From positions 53,048,750 through 53,108,749 of the forward strand of contig NC_087070.1 in assembly GCF_963678635.1 (NCBI RefSeq): a DNA stretch of 60,000 nucleotides, written 5' to 3'. Positions 42,263-51,179 of this stretch are shown piece by piece. This DNA is from Symsagittifera roscoffensis (lineage: Eukaryota; Xenacoelomorpha; Acoela; Convolutidae). Positions within the stretch are counted from its first letter, which is position 1, and the number at the start of each line of letters is the position of its first letter. The notes beneath the pieces were generated by a model that saw only the letters and a program-made list of their open reading frames with translations, did no database searches and was not told where the DNA came from. The position numbers and the translations under genes are program-made.

Positions 42263-44109
42263 TGGCGCAGCCAGCAGGATTTCTGTCCCAGGACAATAGA
42301 ACAGATATGGGGATCCCTGTATTTTGGACAACCGCGAATTCCGACCCTCCGTGGAATTTCAAAATATGGCTAGACCAATTTCTGTTGGCAGTTACAGTAA
42401 AGGAGAGCGTGAATCCGGAACTATTATTAGAAGAACCGAAAGAAGTTTTATTGGAACCGTTACCAAGACCAGAGACTCCACGAGAACATGAAAACGCTCT
42501 GGCGATTACAGAAAGGGAAGCTCAAGACCAACTAGCCCGGGATAAGATTCTCTTGGAAAATGAAGAAAGAAAAACTAGAGGACCAAAGGTTGGACACAAC
42601 GTATATTACAACGAAGTACAGAAAAGAGTAGCCTCTAGATTGTTTCTGGCGTTGGGGACAGTAGGAAAGAAGAAATTTGTTCAAAAGAACCCGCATGTAG
42701 AAGTTTCAAAGTTAGAATTCAGGCAGATGGTAGCGTTGGCTAAGACTTCATTTGATAAATCACAGAGTGTTACGTATGAACGCTACAAGCTGTTTAATCG
42801 TTCACAGGAAACAGGGGAATCACTCGAGGCATTTCATGCCGCATTAACTGCTCAAGCAGCCAGAGCACAATTAGGGACACTGGAGGACGAACTAGTGCGT
42901 GACCTATTCATATCGAAGATAAAAAATGTGGTATTACAAGATACACTAACCTTTGAAACATTTTCACCAGAGGAAGTATTGAAAAGGGCGTTGAAATTTG
43001 AACAAAGTAAACAGACAACTCAGGCATTTCAGAAAACTAATGCAACGACTGCAAGTACAGCTCAGGTAAATGGAACAATGAAGATAAAGCAAGAACCAAT
43101 TATGAGTATTGGAAATAAAAATGCTTACGGAAGGAGACAGCAGAACAACATGTACAAGAAGAAATCATCAGACAGAAAAGAAGGGAAAAATTTTACAGAC
43201 ACGAAAACGTGTACTCGATGTGGTCGACCATTTGGGGAAGGACAATTGAAGAAATGTCCGGCCATGGGCAAAACATGTAAAAATTGTTCTAAACCAAATC
43301 ACTTTGCAAAAATGTGTAAGTCACAGCAAGTAAATGAGATTGCGGAAAAAAGATCCAGCTCAGATGAAGAGTGCAATTTAATTCAGTCATTTGACTCGTG
43401 TGAGGAGTTCGAAATTATGGCTATTGAATTAGAATTGTCTTCGATGGAAGAAATAGATGAGTATATAAATCAGCAATCAAATAGAAACCGAGATATCAAG
43501 AAAAGTAGCAAGGACATACAGAAGGTTGATATTCGCAGAAATACCCGATCGAAACAAATAAGGTCAATAAAAGCTTTGGTGAGAATAGATCATCATATCA
43601 TAAACATGACTATTGATACGGGCAGTCCTGTATCATTTTTGAACTGGGCTACTGCAAAGCAAATTCTGGAGTCTTCAAAAAATACGACGTTCATTCCACG
43701 GGAAAATTTCAACTTGACTACAAAATTTGTAGACTATAACAAACAGCCGATTAATATATTGGGTGCAATTACCACGACCATCCGTTCAGCAGGGTGGGAG
43801 GTGGTGGGAGCATCGTTCTTAATCACAGAACGACGCACGAGATGTATTTTGGAGCTGGATTTACAGAGCAAAGTCGGGATACACACAACACAGAAGTTGG
43901 CACCGAAAGAAAAGACGAGGTTTGACGTGTTACTGTGCGAACAGTCAGAAGGTTGGAAAAACAAATTCTATAGTAAATTTAAAAACCTTTTTGATCCTCA
44001 AGGGTGTTCAAAAAATCGCGTTGACAGCACAAAGTTCAAATACCCACTTTGTCCATTACAAGAAAAAAGGGAGACGCATCCCAATACACATACAAGGGAA
44101 AGTGCATGA
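42262..44109 (+). CDS. Element 3 gag-protease
   Basis: 615 codons. N-terminal MAQPAGFLSQDN; the capsid-like helical region (about 100-270) includes YERYKLFNRSQETGESLEAFHAAL, similar in layout to gypsy gag. A Cys pair at C317/C320 is followed by a CCHC zinc knuckle from C339 (CKNCSKPNHFAKMC). A low-complexity acidic/basic spacer follows, then retropepsin with D452 in TIDTGSPVSFLN. The open frame ends in KRETHPNTHTRESA because the A-run at 44063-44068 throws translation out of the RT frame. The last 15 residues are therefore frameshift product. The gag-protease part itself looks intact. Confidence 0.92.
   Translation: MAQPAGFLSQDNRTDMGIPVFWTTANSDPPWNFKIWLDQFLLAVTVKESVNPELLLEEPKEVLLEPLPRPETPREHENALAITEREAQDQLARDKILLENEERKTRGPKVGHNVYYNEVQKRVASRLFLALGTVGKKKFVQKNPHVEVSKLEFRQMVALAKTSFDKSQSVTYERYKLFNRSQETGESLEAFHAALTAQAARAQLGTLEDELVRDLFISKIKNVVLQDTLTFETFSPEEVLKRALKFEQSKQTTQAFQKTNATTASTAQVNGTMKIKQEPIMSIGNKNAYGRRQQNNMYKKKSSDRKEGKNFTDTKTCTRCGRPFGEGQLKKCPAMGKTCKNCSKPNHFAKMCKSQQVNEIAEKRSSSDEECNLIQSFDSCEEFEIMAIELELSSMEEIDEYINQQSNRNRDIKKSSKDIQKVDIRRNTRSKQIRSIKALVRIDHHIINMTIDTGSPVSFLNWATAKQILESSKNTTFIPRENFNLTTKFVDYNKQPINILGAITTTIRSAGWEVVGASFLITERRTRCILELDLQSKVGIHTTQKLAPKEKTRFDVLLCEQSEGWKNKFYSKFKNLFDPQGCSKNRVDSTKFKYPLCPLQEKRETHPNTHTRESA
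42263..42280 (+). promoter_or_regulatory. Element 3 primer binding site overlapping gag start
   Basis: TGGCGCAGCCAGCAGGAT immediately after the LTR. It encodes the first gag residues (AQPAG follow the initiator Met). Confidence 0.8.
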
Positions 44110-45028
44110 GGAAATGGAAAAACTGTTAAAAGAGGGGCATATAAAACGTCTAGACAAATGTACTAGTGATTGTTTTATAGCACCTATTGTAATAACAGTA
44201 AAAAAAGATGATTCCATAAAATTGGCTTTAGATGCCAAACCCATCAATAGACAATTGTTCAAAAATAAATATCAAATGCCGAATGTGGATGAATTATTGG
44301 ATGGGGTCAGCCAAATAATAACAGCAAATGAAAGCGGTACACTGTATTTCTCAGTATTAGATTTGAAGTATGCCTACAATCAATTTAAACTAACTGCAGA
44401 GACAGCTAAACAATGCAATTTTAACATCATAGGTGGGCAAGCTACTGGAACATACAGATTTTTGACCGGATTTTACGGTCTGGCAGATATGCCAGCTGAG
44501 TTTCAAAAAGCTATGGACAGAACATTGAACCATGCGGAAAATACATTCTGTTTTCTTGACGACATACTCATTGTGTCTAAAGGAAGTGAACAACAACATG
44601 AAAAATTGATCTTGAATGTGCTGGAAAAGCTAGAAAAAGAAAATTTAGCACTAAAACTGTCGAAATGTGAATTCTTTCAACAGGAGGTGAATTGGTTGGG
44701 ACATAAGTTATCGTTGGAGGGTATTTCTCCAAAGATAACAAAAGCGATTTTGAAGCTTAGTCCGCCAACTTCACTGAAACAACTCAGATCATTTCTGGGT
44801 AGCATAAATCTTCTGGCCAAATTCATTCCAAACGCAGCTACTTTAACTGAAAAGTTGAGACCTCTGCTGCGAGAAGAAAATGAAAAGAAAAAACTCAAAA
44901 GTGTGAAAATTCAAGTAAAAAAATTCGAATGGAAAGAAGAACATTCGGAGATATTCGAATCGATAAAAGCAGCGGTTGCGATTATAAAAAAATTCATTAT
45001 TACGACCCTAAGCTACTTACTAGGGTAA
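44066..45028 (+). CDS. Element 3 reverse transcriptase
   Basis: The open frame extends from 43922 but is RT-like only after about 44066 (RRIPIHIQGKVHEEMEKLL). Blocks: ALDAKPINRQLF, SVLDLKYAYNQF (catalytic D), QATGTYRFLTGFYGLADMPAEFQKA and CFLDDILIVSKG. The catalytic box is FLDD rather than the usual YxDD. The connection NWLGHKLSLEGISPK and LKQLRSFLGSINLL follows. The frame leaves the true path at the A-run 44986-44992, just before RNase H. Confidence 0.92.
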   Translation, partial: KGRRIPIHIQGKVHEEMEKLLKEGHIKRLDKCTSDCFIAPIVITVKKDDSIKLALDAKPINRQLFKNKYQMPNVDELLDGVSQIITANESGTLYFSVLDLKYAYNQFKLTAETAKQCNFNIIGGQATGTYRFLTGFYGLADMPAEFQKAMDRTLNHAENTFCFLDDILIVSKGSEQQHEKLILNVLEKLEKENLALKLSKCEFFQQEVNWLGHKLSLEGISPKITKAILKLSPPTSLKQLRSFLGSINLLAKFIPNAATLTEKLRPLLREENEKKKLKSVKIQVKKFEWKEEHSEIFESIKAAVAIIKKFIITTLSYLLG

Positions 45029-45369
45029 AATGTGACGCCAGCCATAGTGGACTGGGGGCATCTTTGCAACAACAAAACGGGGAGGGGGAGTGGATACCGA
45101 TTGCATTCGCTTCCAGATATTTAAACACACAAGAAAAAAAATACTCCACAAATGAACTAGAACTGCTAGCAGTAGTATGGTCTGTTGACCAATTTAAACA
45201 TTATTTGTTAGGAAAAGAATTCGTGATAGCCAATGACCATAAAGCACTAGTTTCTGCCTTGGATGAACATAAGTCAAACAAAACCTACCAATCTAGGTTG
45301 ACTAAATGGGTAGACAGATTACTACCCTATCAATTTAAAGTTATTCATCAGGCAAAGATATGGGTATAG
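44990..45369 (+). CDS. Element 3 RNase H
   Basis: In the frame 44929-45369, true homology starts at IHYYDPK: RVKCDASHSGLGASLQQ (D), STNELELLAVVWS (E) and IANDHKALVSAL (D; Asn where element 2 has Thr). It then runs through SRLTKWVDRLLPYQF to a stop near 45369. The following GIVDYVSRNP lies in another frame (45360 onward), showing an indel near 45345-45360. Confidence 0.9.
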
Positions 45370-46200
45370 TAGATTACGTATCTAGAAACCCCAAAGGTGA
45401 ACCATGGCCGGAGTCAGTATTGGATGAAAAATTTGTAGTCACATCGATTAAAAGTTTTCATAAAGCTCTCGACTGTTTGAACAGTCGACTGAGCGATCAC
45501 GATAGGCTCGACCGGAACGAAAACGTTCTAGAATATTCTAGAATTGATCAAAATGTATCAAATCAGAACACGTCATCCACCCGTTGCTATGGCAACCAAA
45601 ACGGTCCAAAACGGACAAAGCACGCCCGGAACGAAAAAAAATGAAGATTCACGTTCGTTTCAACGAGAAAAGTTTGAAAACTCAAAAATCAGTTTATCTC
45701 AAAATCGTCAGCAAATACAGTCGGTCGAATCAGTTAAAGAAATCGGAAAATTATCAAATCACGAACCAGAAAATATGCAGTCAGGCGAAACAGCTAAAAG
45801 AGGAAAAGAAAAAAAGATGGTCAGAATTCAGGATCGGAATAACACAGACACACTAAGGGATGAAATAACAGAGACGACGTTCCAAAGAACCAGAATTATA
45901 CAAAGGACCCCAAACAAATCAGAATCAGATAATTCGGACTTTGAACAAATACCACAAGCGCATTGGAACACGCTGAACAGACAAATCAGAACAGACACGG
46001 GAAATAGTGGTCAGTCAACATCAACTGCTACAACAGTCCAACCTAGGTTAGTCTCATTTTGGGAACTAATAGGATCGGAAAAAAATGAGAAACCCCGGCC
46101 AATGGAATTAGAAGCCATTTCGGTGATGCAAAGCCCGAAATCATCGAACAAACCCAATCTGGAGATGAAACTGACACTGGTCAAATCCTTGAGGTGGACT
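45370..46200 (+). pseudogene. Element 3 RNase H-integrase linker, frame-broken
   Basis: About 280 codons between RNase H and the integrase N-domain, spread over two or three frames (45360-45644, 45544-46203, then 46194 on). Composition is Asn/Gln/Ser/Lys-rich, with no recognised domain. Comparable in position and size to the linker in element 2, but without sequence similarity visible by eye. Confidence 0.7.
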
Positions 46201-46658
46201 TAACGATGGACAGCATTGATGAACCGGACTACAGTTCAGAAACTGAGACTTGTATGGTCACACCACAGCAGAAGACGAAAAGTGGCCATAAATCGCGGAA
46301 AAGCGATTACCAACTGTCGGAGCAGTTAAAGGAAACAAATAGCCCACTGTCACTTGAAAAATTATTTGACAAAAGTCTACTGGCGGAACTAGTATCAGAG
46401 GATACTTGGATGGATCGGCTCAGGCGAGTGGTGGAACGAAACGATATACACGGATTCGAGCTAATGGGTCCGTACACCAACTCTCTGTGGCACCAGATGT
46501 CGGTAGTTGATGACTGCCTACTGGTGGACAATCAACTAGCCGTACCTGAGAAGCTGAGACAAGCGGTGCTTCGGCGACTTCATCAAGGACATCCTGGCCA
46601 AGAAGCGATATTGGAGGTTTCCAATTACTATGGTGGCCACACATGCACAAAGACATAG
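46194..46658 (+). pseudogene. Element 3 integrase N-terminal zinc domain, separated by frameshift
   Basis: Contains MDRLRRVVERNDIHGFELMG, then VPEKLRQAVLRRLHQGHPGQEA, the two-histidine part of the integrase HHCC domain. It ends GGHTCTKT by loss of about one base near 46630; the Cys pair (CRSC) is encoded in the next frame. Confidence 0.85.
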
Positions 46659-48697
46659 TCAATATGGCCGAAGAGTGTAGAAGTTGCACTCGTTATGGTA
46701 AGAATACTAAATATTTAATCCTAAAAAATTCGGCCAAACCACTTCCACTGTTGACACAGCCTGGGCAAGAGTTACAATTAGACTATGCGGGTCCACTTGA
46801 AGACCATAAGGGAAAGAAGATATATTTGTTAGTTGCTATTGATAGATACTCAAAATTTCCGTCAGTCAAAGTTACGAAATCTGCAGGGGGAAAATCAACA
46901 ATAAAATCTCTACGTACCTACATTGACACACATGGAATACCAGAATCGATTAAAACGGATCAGTTTTCAGGGTTTAAAGGAAAATCACTGAAAAAATTTT
47001 GCACTGAAAATCATATTATTCAAAAATTCTGTCCAGTCGGTGATCATCGAGGATGTGGATTAGTCGAACGAACGATACAAACCATTAAACGAAGATTGGG
47101 AGTAATGCTACTCGAAGAGAAAGTACAATCTATTAAATTGTGCTTGAGCACAATAATTAGGGACCTAAGATGGAACAAACAGAAAACTAAAAAGTTGTCC
47201 CCGTTTGAAGCGCACTTTGGTCGATTACCTAAAACTGAGTTTAAAATTGTAAGGGATAAATTTCTGAAGGAATCTGATTGTTTAGATAAAGAAAATTTGA
47301 AGAGATCGGCGTTAAAAGCATCGCAGTTGAAGAGACGCATCGATCAATCCAGGGAAAATGTAAAGATCATCCGAAAAGGACAGAATAGCCGGGACGTCAG
47401 CCCACTGTTTCTACGCAACATTGCGGCGGCCAAAGAACAAGCTAGGGCGAAGGAACTAAAGCAGCTACTGGAGGCCAATGCGAGATGGAAAGTCACCAGA
47501 CGGGATATCTCAGATAGCGAACTACGTCGAATTGTAGATGAAACGAGCACGATAAATCCCGAACTGAGAAAGGAACTCCTATACTCATGGCAAAAAGGAT
47601 TTATCGAAGACAAACAGACTACAGCGGATGATAGCTGGTCAGGAAGCTTCCTCCGAAAACATGAGCAAAGAAAGAGTGGAAATGCCCTAACAATACCGCT
47701 GAAAGGCAAAATAGTAGCAGAGACACCGTCAACAATCAAAACGGCTGCTGGTGCAGTATATCGAAAGAGCGACATAGCGAGATCAAAACTGCATACACAG
47801 CCCAAAGCACAGAGCTCGGAGAAAAAGAGGAGCCCAACGGGGGAAGAACCTAGGAGCAAACAACAGAAGACAGTATTACATCAGGAAGACGTAGACAGTA
47901 AGTCGGCTGAAGAACATGATGCGAAAGACCAGGGTCCAAATGATCAGGAGATAGAAGACAATGGACTAATGGACAAGTTTCAAAACTCGCCAAACGTAGT
48001 AACGTCAAGAGAAACAAAGACGGGCGGGGGCCTAAATCTAGGTGGAAAAAGAGTTAAGCCAAATAGGGCAGGACCACTAGTCGAAAGTGCAAGATCTGGA
48101 AAAACCAAGACACAAGAGCCACGTTCAACAAAAACTGTTGAAACAGCAAAAGAATCTAAGAAGCGGGATTGGAGTAATGAAGCTGTATACATAGAGTCGT
48201 CTGCACCGAAAGAAGCTCCAGTGAGTAAAAGGATCACACGGCAAACTAGTGAAAAGGAAATTCTGGACACATTCCAGAATAACAATATGACAACAAAAGA
48301 ATGGGAAGAAATCACAAACCAAGTTTTGACCCGAGGGGTACAAAACGAAGCAGAAAAACTACTGAATCAACAAGCGGAACCAATTGTCAGTAGCCCGGCA
48401 GTATTTGCGGACGAGTCGGTCAAAGAAGAGAATACAACAACAGTCAGACGAAGCAGTCGACAAACAAAGAACCAGGGTCCAAAGAGATACGGCAGCCCGG
48501 TATCACACTCAGTAAAGTTGATTAGTTGTGACGACGATGTAACAGAGCTAAATTTAGCAGCACTTGAGGCCTACAGATTGAGGCTGGCAAAGTTGAACAT
48601 CAATAACAAAGAAACAACATTGGAGAACAATACGTTTGACTTACTAGATAGAGAGGCATTTGTTCAAAAGGAAATTCGGAGCTACATCGTTGGATGA
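46643..48697 (+). CDS. Element 3 integrase core with long C-terminal tail
   Basis: 684 codons open. It begins within the zinc domain (C12 and C15, CRSC). Core residues: D47 (LQLDYAGPL), D106 (IKTDQFSGF) and E142 (LVERTIQTIKRRLG). FEAHFGRLPKTEF follows, as in element 2. More than 500 residues follow the catalytic Glu, Lys/Glu/Ser-rich, including a block like element 2's putative GPY/F region (IKTAAGAVYRKSDI). The tail motif KRYGSPVSHSVK corresponds to RFYGNPLRHSVK of element 2. No env-like membrane segments or signal peptide. Confidence 0.92.
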   Translation: MHKDIVNMAEECRSCTRYGKNTKYLILKNSAKPLPLLTQPGQELQLDYAGPLEDHKGKKIYLLVAIDRYSKFPSVKVTKSAGGKSTIKSLRTYIDTHGIPESIKTDQFSGFKGKSLKKFCTENHIIQKFCPVGDHRGCGLVERTIQTIKRRLGVMLLEEKVQSIKLCLSTIIRDLRWNKQKTKKLSPFEAHFGRLPKTEFKIVRDKFLKESDCLDKENLKRSALKASQLKRRIDQSRENVKIIRKGQNSRDVSPLFLRNIAAAKEQARAKELKQLLEANARWKVTRRDISDSELRRIVDETSTINPELRKELLYSWQKGFIEDKQTTADDSWSGSFLRKHEQRKSGNALTIPLKGKIVAETPSTIKTAAGAVYRKSDIARSKLHTQPKAQSSEKKRSPTGEEPRSKQQKTVLHQEDVDSKSAEEHDAKDQGPNDQEIEDNGLMDKFQNSPNVVTSRETKTGGGLNLGGKRVKPNRAGPLVESARSGKTKTQEPRSTKTVETAKESKKRDWSNEAVYIESSAPKEAPVSKRITRQTSEKEILDTFQNNNMTTKEWEEITNQVLTRGVQNEAEKLLNQQAEPIVSSPAVFADESVKEENTTTVRRSSRQTKNQGPKRYGSPVSHSVKLISCDDDVTELNLAALEAYRLRLAKLNINNKETTLENNTFDLLDREAFVQKEIRSYIVG

Positions 48698-48850
48698 GTC
48701 GGGATCGTGGAACGCTGCAAGAAACAAAGCGGAAGTGATGAAGAAAACAAGCAAGGAAAACTAAGCTAAAATGAAAACAATTTAGTAAACTGAGATTTAT
48801 ATACTATTTATAAAATTTTATAAGGTATTATATAAAATTTTGTTGTACTC

Positions 48851-48857
48851 AGGGGAA
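48851..48857 (+). promoter_or_regulatory. Element 3 polypurine tract
   Basis: AGGGGAA immediately before the 3' LTR start TGTGGTACC. Confidence 0.75.
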
Positions 48858-49104
48858 TGTGGTACCGTGTAGTACTGTTGCCACAGTAACCTTGGATAAA
48901 GTGTTATTAATATTCTGTTATGTATTGTTAGTATTATTCAAGGCCATCCATTCAGGCCAAACGTATCAGTCATTTGGACGGTTGCGATCATAGAAGACAC
49001 ATGAACGTGATCTCTAACAAAACTAAGCAATTCAACAAGACAGAATTAAATGTTTTAAATTATTCTCTTTTGCTCTTACCTACTGATAGCATAGCAATAT
49101 CACA
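48858..49104 (+). repeat. Element 3, 3' LTR
   Basis: 247 bp, same ends as the 5' LTR; followed by TTATG. Confidence 0.97.
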
Positions 49105-49109
49105 TTATG
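49105..49109. repeat. Element 3 target-site duplication (right)
   Basis: TTATG, matching 42011-42015. Confidence 0.9.
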
Positions 49110-49220
49110 AAATATGTTAGACTTTTGTAGCCATTACAAACTATTAGATAAATAATTGTTATGTAATAACTCAGTGTTTTGGTTAGTTTACTTGGTTTAC
49201 TTAATACCAATACCACCTAC

Positions 49221-49366
49221 CTTGACACTAGTTGGAGATGGTGTGTCTGGTCCTTCTGCGTTGTTGTTGTCGTAGCATGCCTTCACACACTTCTCAACAA
49301 TGGCCTGATCGGCTTGGGCGAAAATGACAACTGAGTTGGAGTCCTTCAGCTGGTGGGCCACCTCAT
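49221..49366 (-). CDS. Acyl-CoA synthetase/4CL-like, exon 2 of those seen
   Basis: 146-bp exon: acceptor ATGATAG before ATGAGG, donor GTCAAG|GTAGGT. With the preceding exon it spells LYTSYEVAHQLKDSNSVVIFA, matching the family pattern YTxxELxxQLxxSxAxxV[IF]. It continues AQADQAIVEKCVKACYDNNNAEGPDTPSPTSVK, a variable region. The acceptor was chosen because it restores the conserved Y-E/V-A-H-Q-L order in phase; an AG upstream gives a stop. Confidence 0.9.
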
Positions 49367-49860
49367 CTATCATATTCTCATTCAGTTATAATAAATTTAT
49401 GATTAGAAAATTAATAGCCGATTGCTGTGCAAGTAATACAGAATGGTCGGACCCACTGATTTAAAAAAAAGTTAAAAAAAAACAATTTGTCACAAATTGT
49501 TTATTTTTTTTGAAAATTTTTAAGCTTTAATTCTTGTTGTTTTAACAAACTTCGCACAACTTTAGTTTCCACAGTCAAAGTTTACAAAGAAACGGGCCAA
49601 CAATGAGATTTTTGAGCACTTGTTGGAAGTCTTTGACATAAAAATTGAGCTTTTCTTCTGCAAATGATATCTTTCAAACTTATTATCCATTGAGTCCAAA
49701 GGCGCTTTTGTTTGGTCCTTTGCGGGTCAAAAAAATCTTTGTTTTGAGTATTTTGGGAGTGGAATCGAAAACTTGCCTGGCGGAATAACTTTTTGTGGGG
49801 GGCGGGGGAGATTTTATTTTTTTTTTGGTTTTTTGATACAAACAATTCAGTTTAACTTAC

Positions 49861-50071
49861 AAGAAGTGTACAATGAATTGCAAAGAGTGACTGCCATCCC
49901 AGCTGCCACTGCGGCATGCAGCACTATCACGAACTCTGGCATGTTGCAGCAGTGGATGCAAGCCACATCTCCCTCGCCATAACCCCTCCTCACTAAGGCA
50001 TGTGACAGTCTGAACACTTTGTTCCTGAACTCCCCATATGCCACAGTGCGATTGTCCGAGGAAATTTCAAC
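49861..50071 (-). CDS. Acyl-CoA synthetase/4CL-like, exon 1 of those seen (gene incomplete 5')
   Basis: 211-bp exon: acceptor TTTGGCAG before GTTGAAATT, donor TTCTT|GTAAGT. Encodes VEISSDNRTVAYGEFRNKVFRLSHAL, then GYGEGDVACIHCCNMPEFVIVLHAAVAAGMAVTLCNSLYTS. This is the N-domain start of ANL enzymes (T-x-x-Y-G-E; GD[VL]; N-x-P-E-F; G-A/G-x-x-T-x-x-N). The nine exons sum to 1605 bp (534 residues plus stop), against about 540-560 for the family. Only a short N-terminal part is missing, and it must lie further right, beyond or among the repeats. Confidence 0.93.
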
Positions 50072-50453
50072 CTGCCAAAGCCAAACAAATAAATTCTTGA
50101 TTTTTTTAAGTCCGACTCTTTGATTTGGGCTGAATTAAGATTTCATAGTTCACATTCAGCATGAATTTTGCTGTAACAAATTTCACTAAATAGTAATTAA
50201 AAGGCAATACAGTGCTGATTTAAATTAACCGAACAAAACGAAAACAATGGAAATTTTATTCGCGTTTTCCTCGAACTGGATGAAAATTAGACAAAAAGCG
50301 AAGAAAACAGAAGTTTCATAGAAATTCTACAGAATTCACAAACCAAAACTTTACCCCAAAAATGGGTCATTTTTTTTTCTTAGTTAATGAACAATTACGC
50401 TAAAACTACCGAGTTAATTGATAAAAAAAAAGTTAATTAAAAGCATGGGCGGA

Positions 50454-50660
50454 TTTAGGGGGGGGGGGGGGGGTACCAGACCCCCCTCCTTCAAGGATTC
50501 GACCCCTGCCAACCCAAAGCCCCCCCCCCCTTTGTACTATTTTGAGATATCCATTTCTGGCTGACGAACCCTAAAATAGTTCTCAAGGCGCCTTCGGAAC
50601 CAAGATATGCTAATTTTTAGGGAGAGCGCGCGCAAAAAAAAAGGTGATTTTTTGGTAAAA
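50454..50660. repeat. G-run/C-run interspersed element
   Basis: GCGGATTTAG is followed by 17 G, then GTACCAGACCCCCCTCCTTC, GATTCGACCCC and a 12-C run. An A-rich GCGCGCGCAAAAAAAAA segment follows at 50625. A diverged relative lies at about 21185-21300 in the last intron. Homopolymer lengths may be assembly-dependent. The 103-codon minus-strand frame here is not considered a gene. Confidence 0.5.
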
Positions 50661-51179
50661 AACTTTCCAAAAAGTGCCTGAAATCGCTTATTTTGGCCTG
50701 TTTTTCCAAGAATTTTGCCTGCGGCGCATAAATTTTGGCCAAAACAGGGTCTTTTCAGTTTTTTGGGAGCGCCACATGGAAATCCAGTAAATATTAAGCT
50801 GATCCAAAAAATCAGTTTAAAAATAACAAAACTGTTTGTATCAGGCAACCAATTGTGTTATATCGGTTTTCCTCAAAGGTGCTTCGAAAAATTCACCGAT
50901 TGTTTTTTGGTTTCTCCAAAATGCACCCAGACACTACTTTAAGTTCAAAATGATGTAATTAGCGTCTAGTGATGCAATAATAAGACTAAATAGCACTCCT
51001 CCACTTAACATCCATTTGAATTCAAGCTCAAATTAACAACAAGAGTCAAAGTAAAGTGAAAAAGTAGTCTTTGTCTGAAGCAAAAAAAAACAGACCGATC
51101 ACAAATTTTCCAAACAGGAAACAGGTCCATCATATGGAAACTTGAAAAAAAAGCCTGTACACCCGGGTGCAAATTCCAA
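50661..51179. other. Unique A/T-rich spacer
   Basis: Lies upstream of the exon at 50071. I saw no exon-like sequence on the minus strand that matches the missing ligase N-terminus, and no other feature. Confidence 0.4.

Larger units (their letters stand above)
42016..49104 (+). mobile_element. Ty3/gypsy LTR retrotransposon 3, young but broken
   Basis: 7089 bp, antisense to the ligase gene in intron 41616-49220. The 247-bp LTRs (TGTGGTACC...ATATCACA) differ at about three positions by eye and are flanked by TTATG duplications. Order: LTR, primer binding site/gag, protease, RT, RNase H, linker, integrase with tail, polypurine tract, LTR. At least five frame breaks separate these domains, several at A-runs (44063-44068; 44986-44992). 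It is the same lineage as element 2, but its LTR sequence is unrelated by eye and the proteins are clearly diverged. Confidence 0.97.

Noticed and set aside
44063-44068. Programmed ribosomal frameshift between gag-protease and RT
   Set aside because: The required shift does not match a standard -1 slippery heptamer in the gag frame, element 2 breaks at a different place, and similar offsets occur at other domain borders; mutation or assembly indel is simpler.
47344-48343. Minus-strand frames opposite the element 3 integrase tail (171, 111 and 72 codons)
   Set aside because: Shadows of the plus-strand integrase frame.
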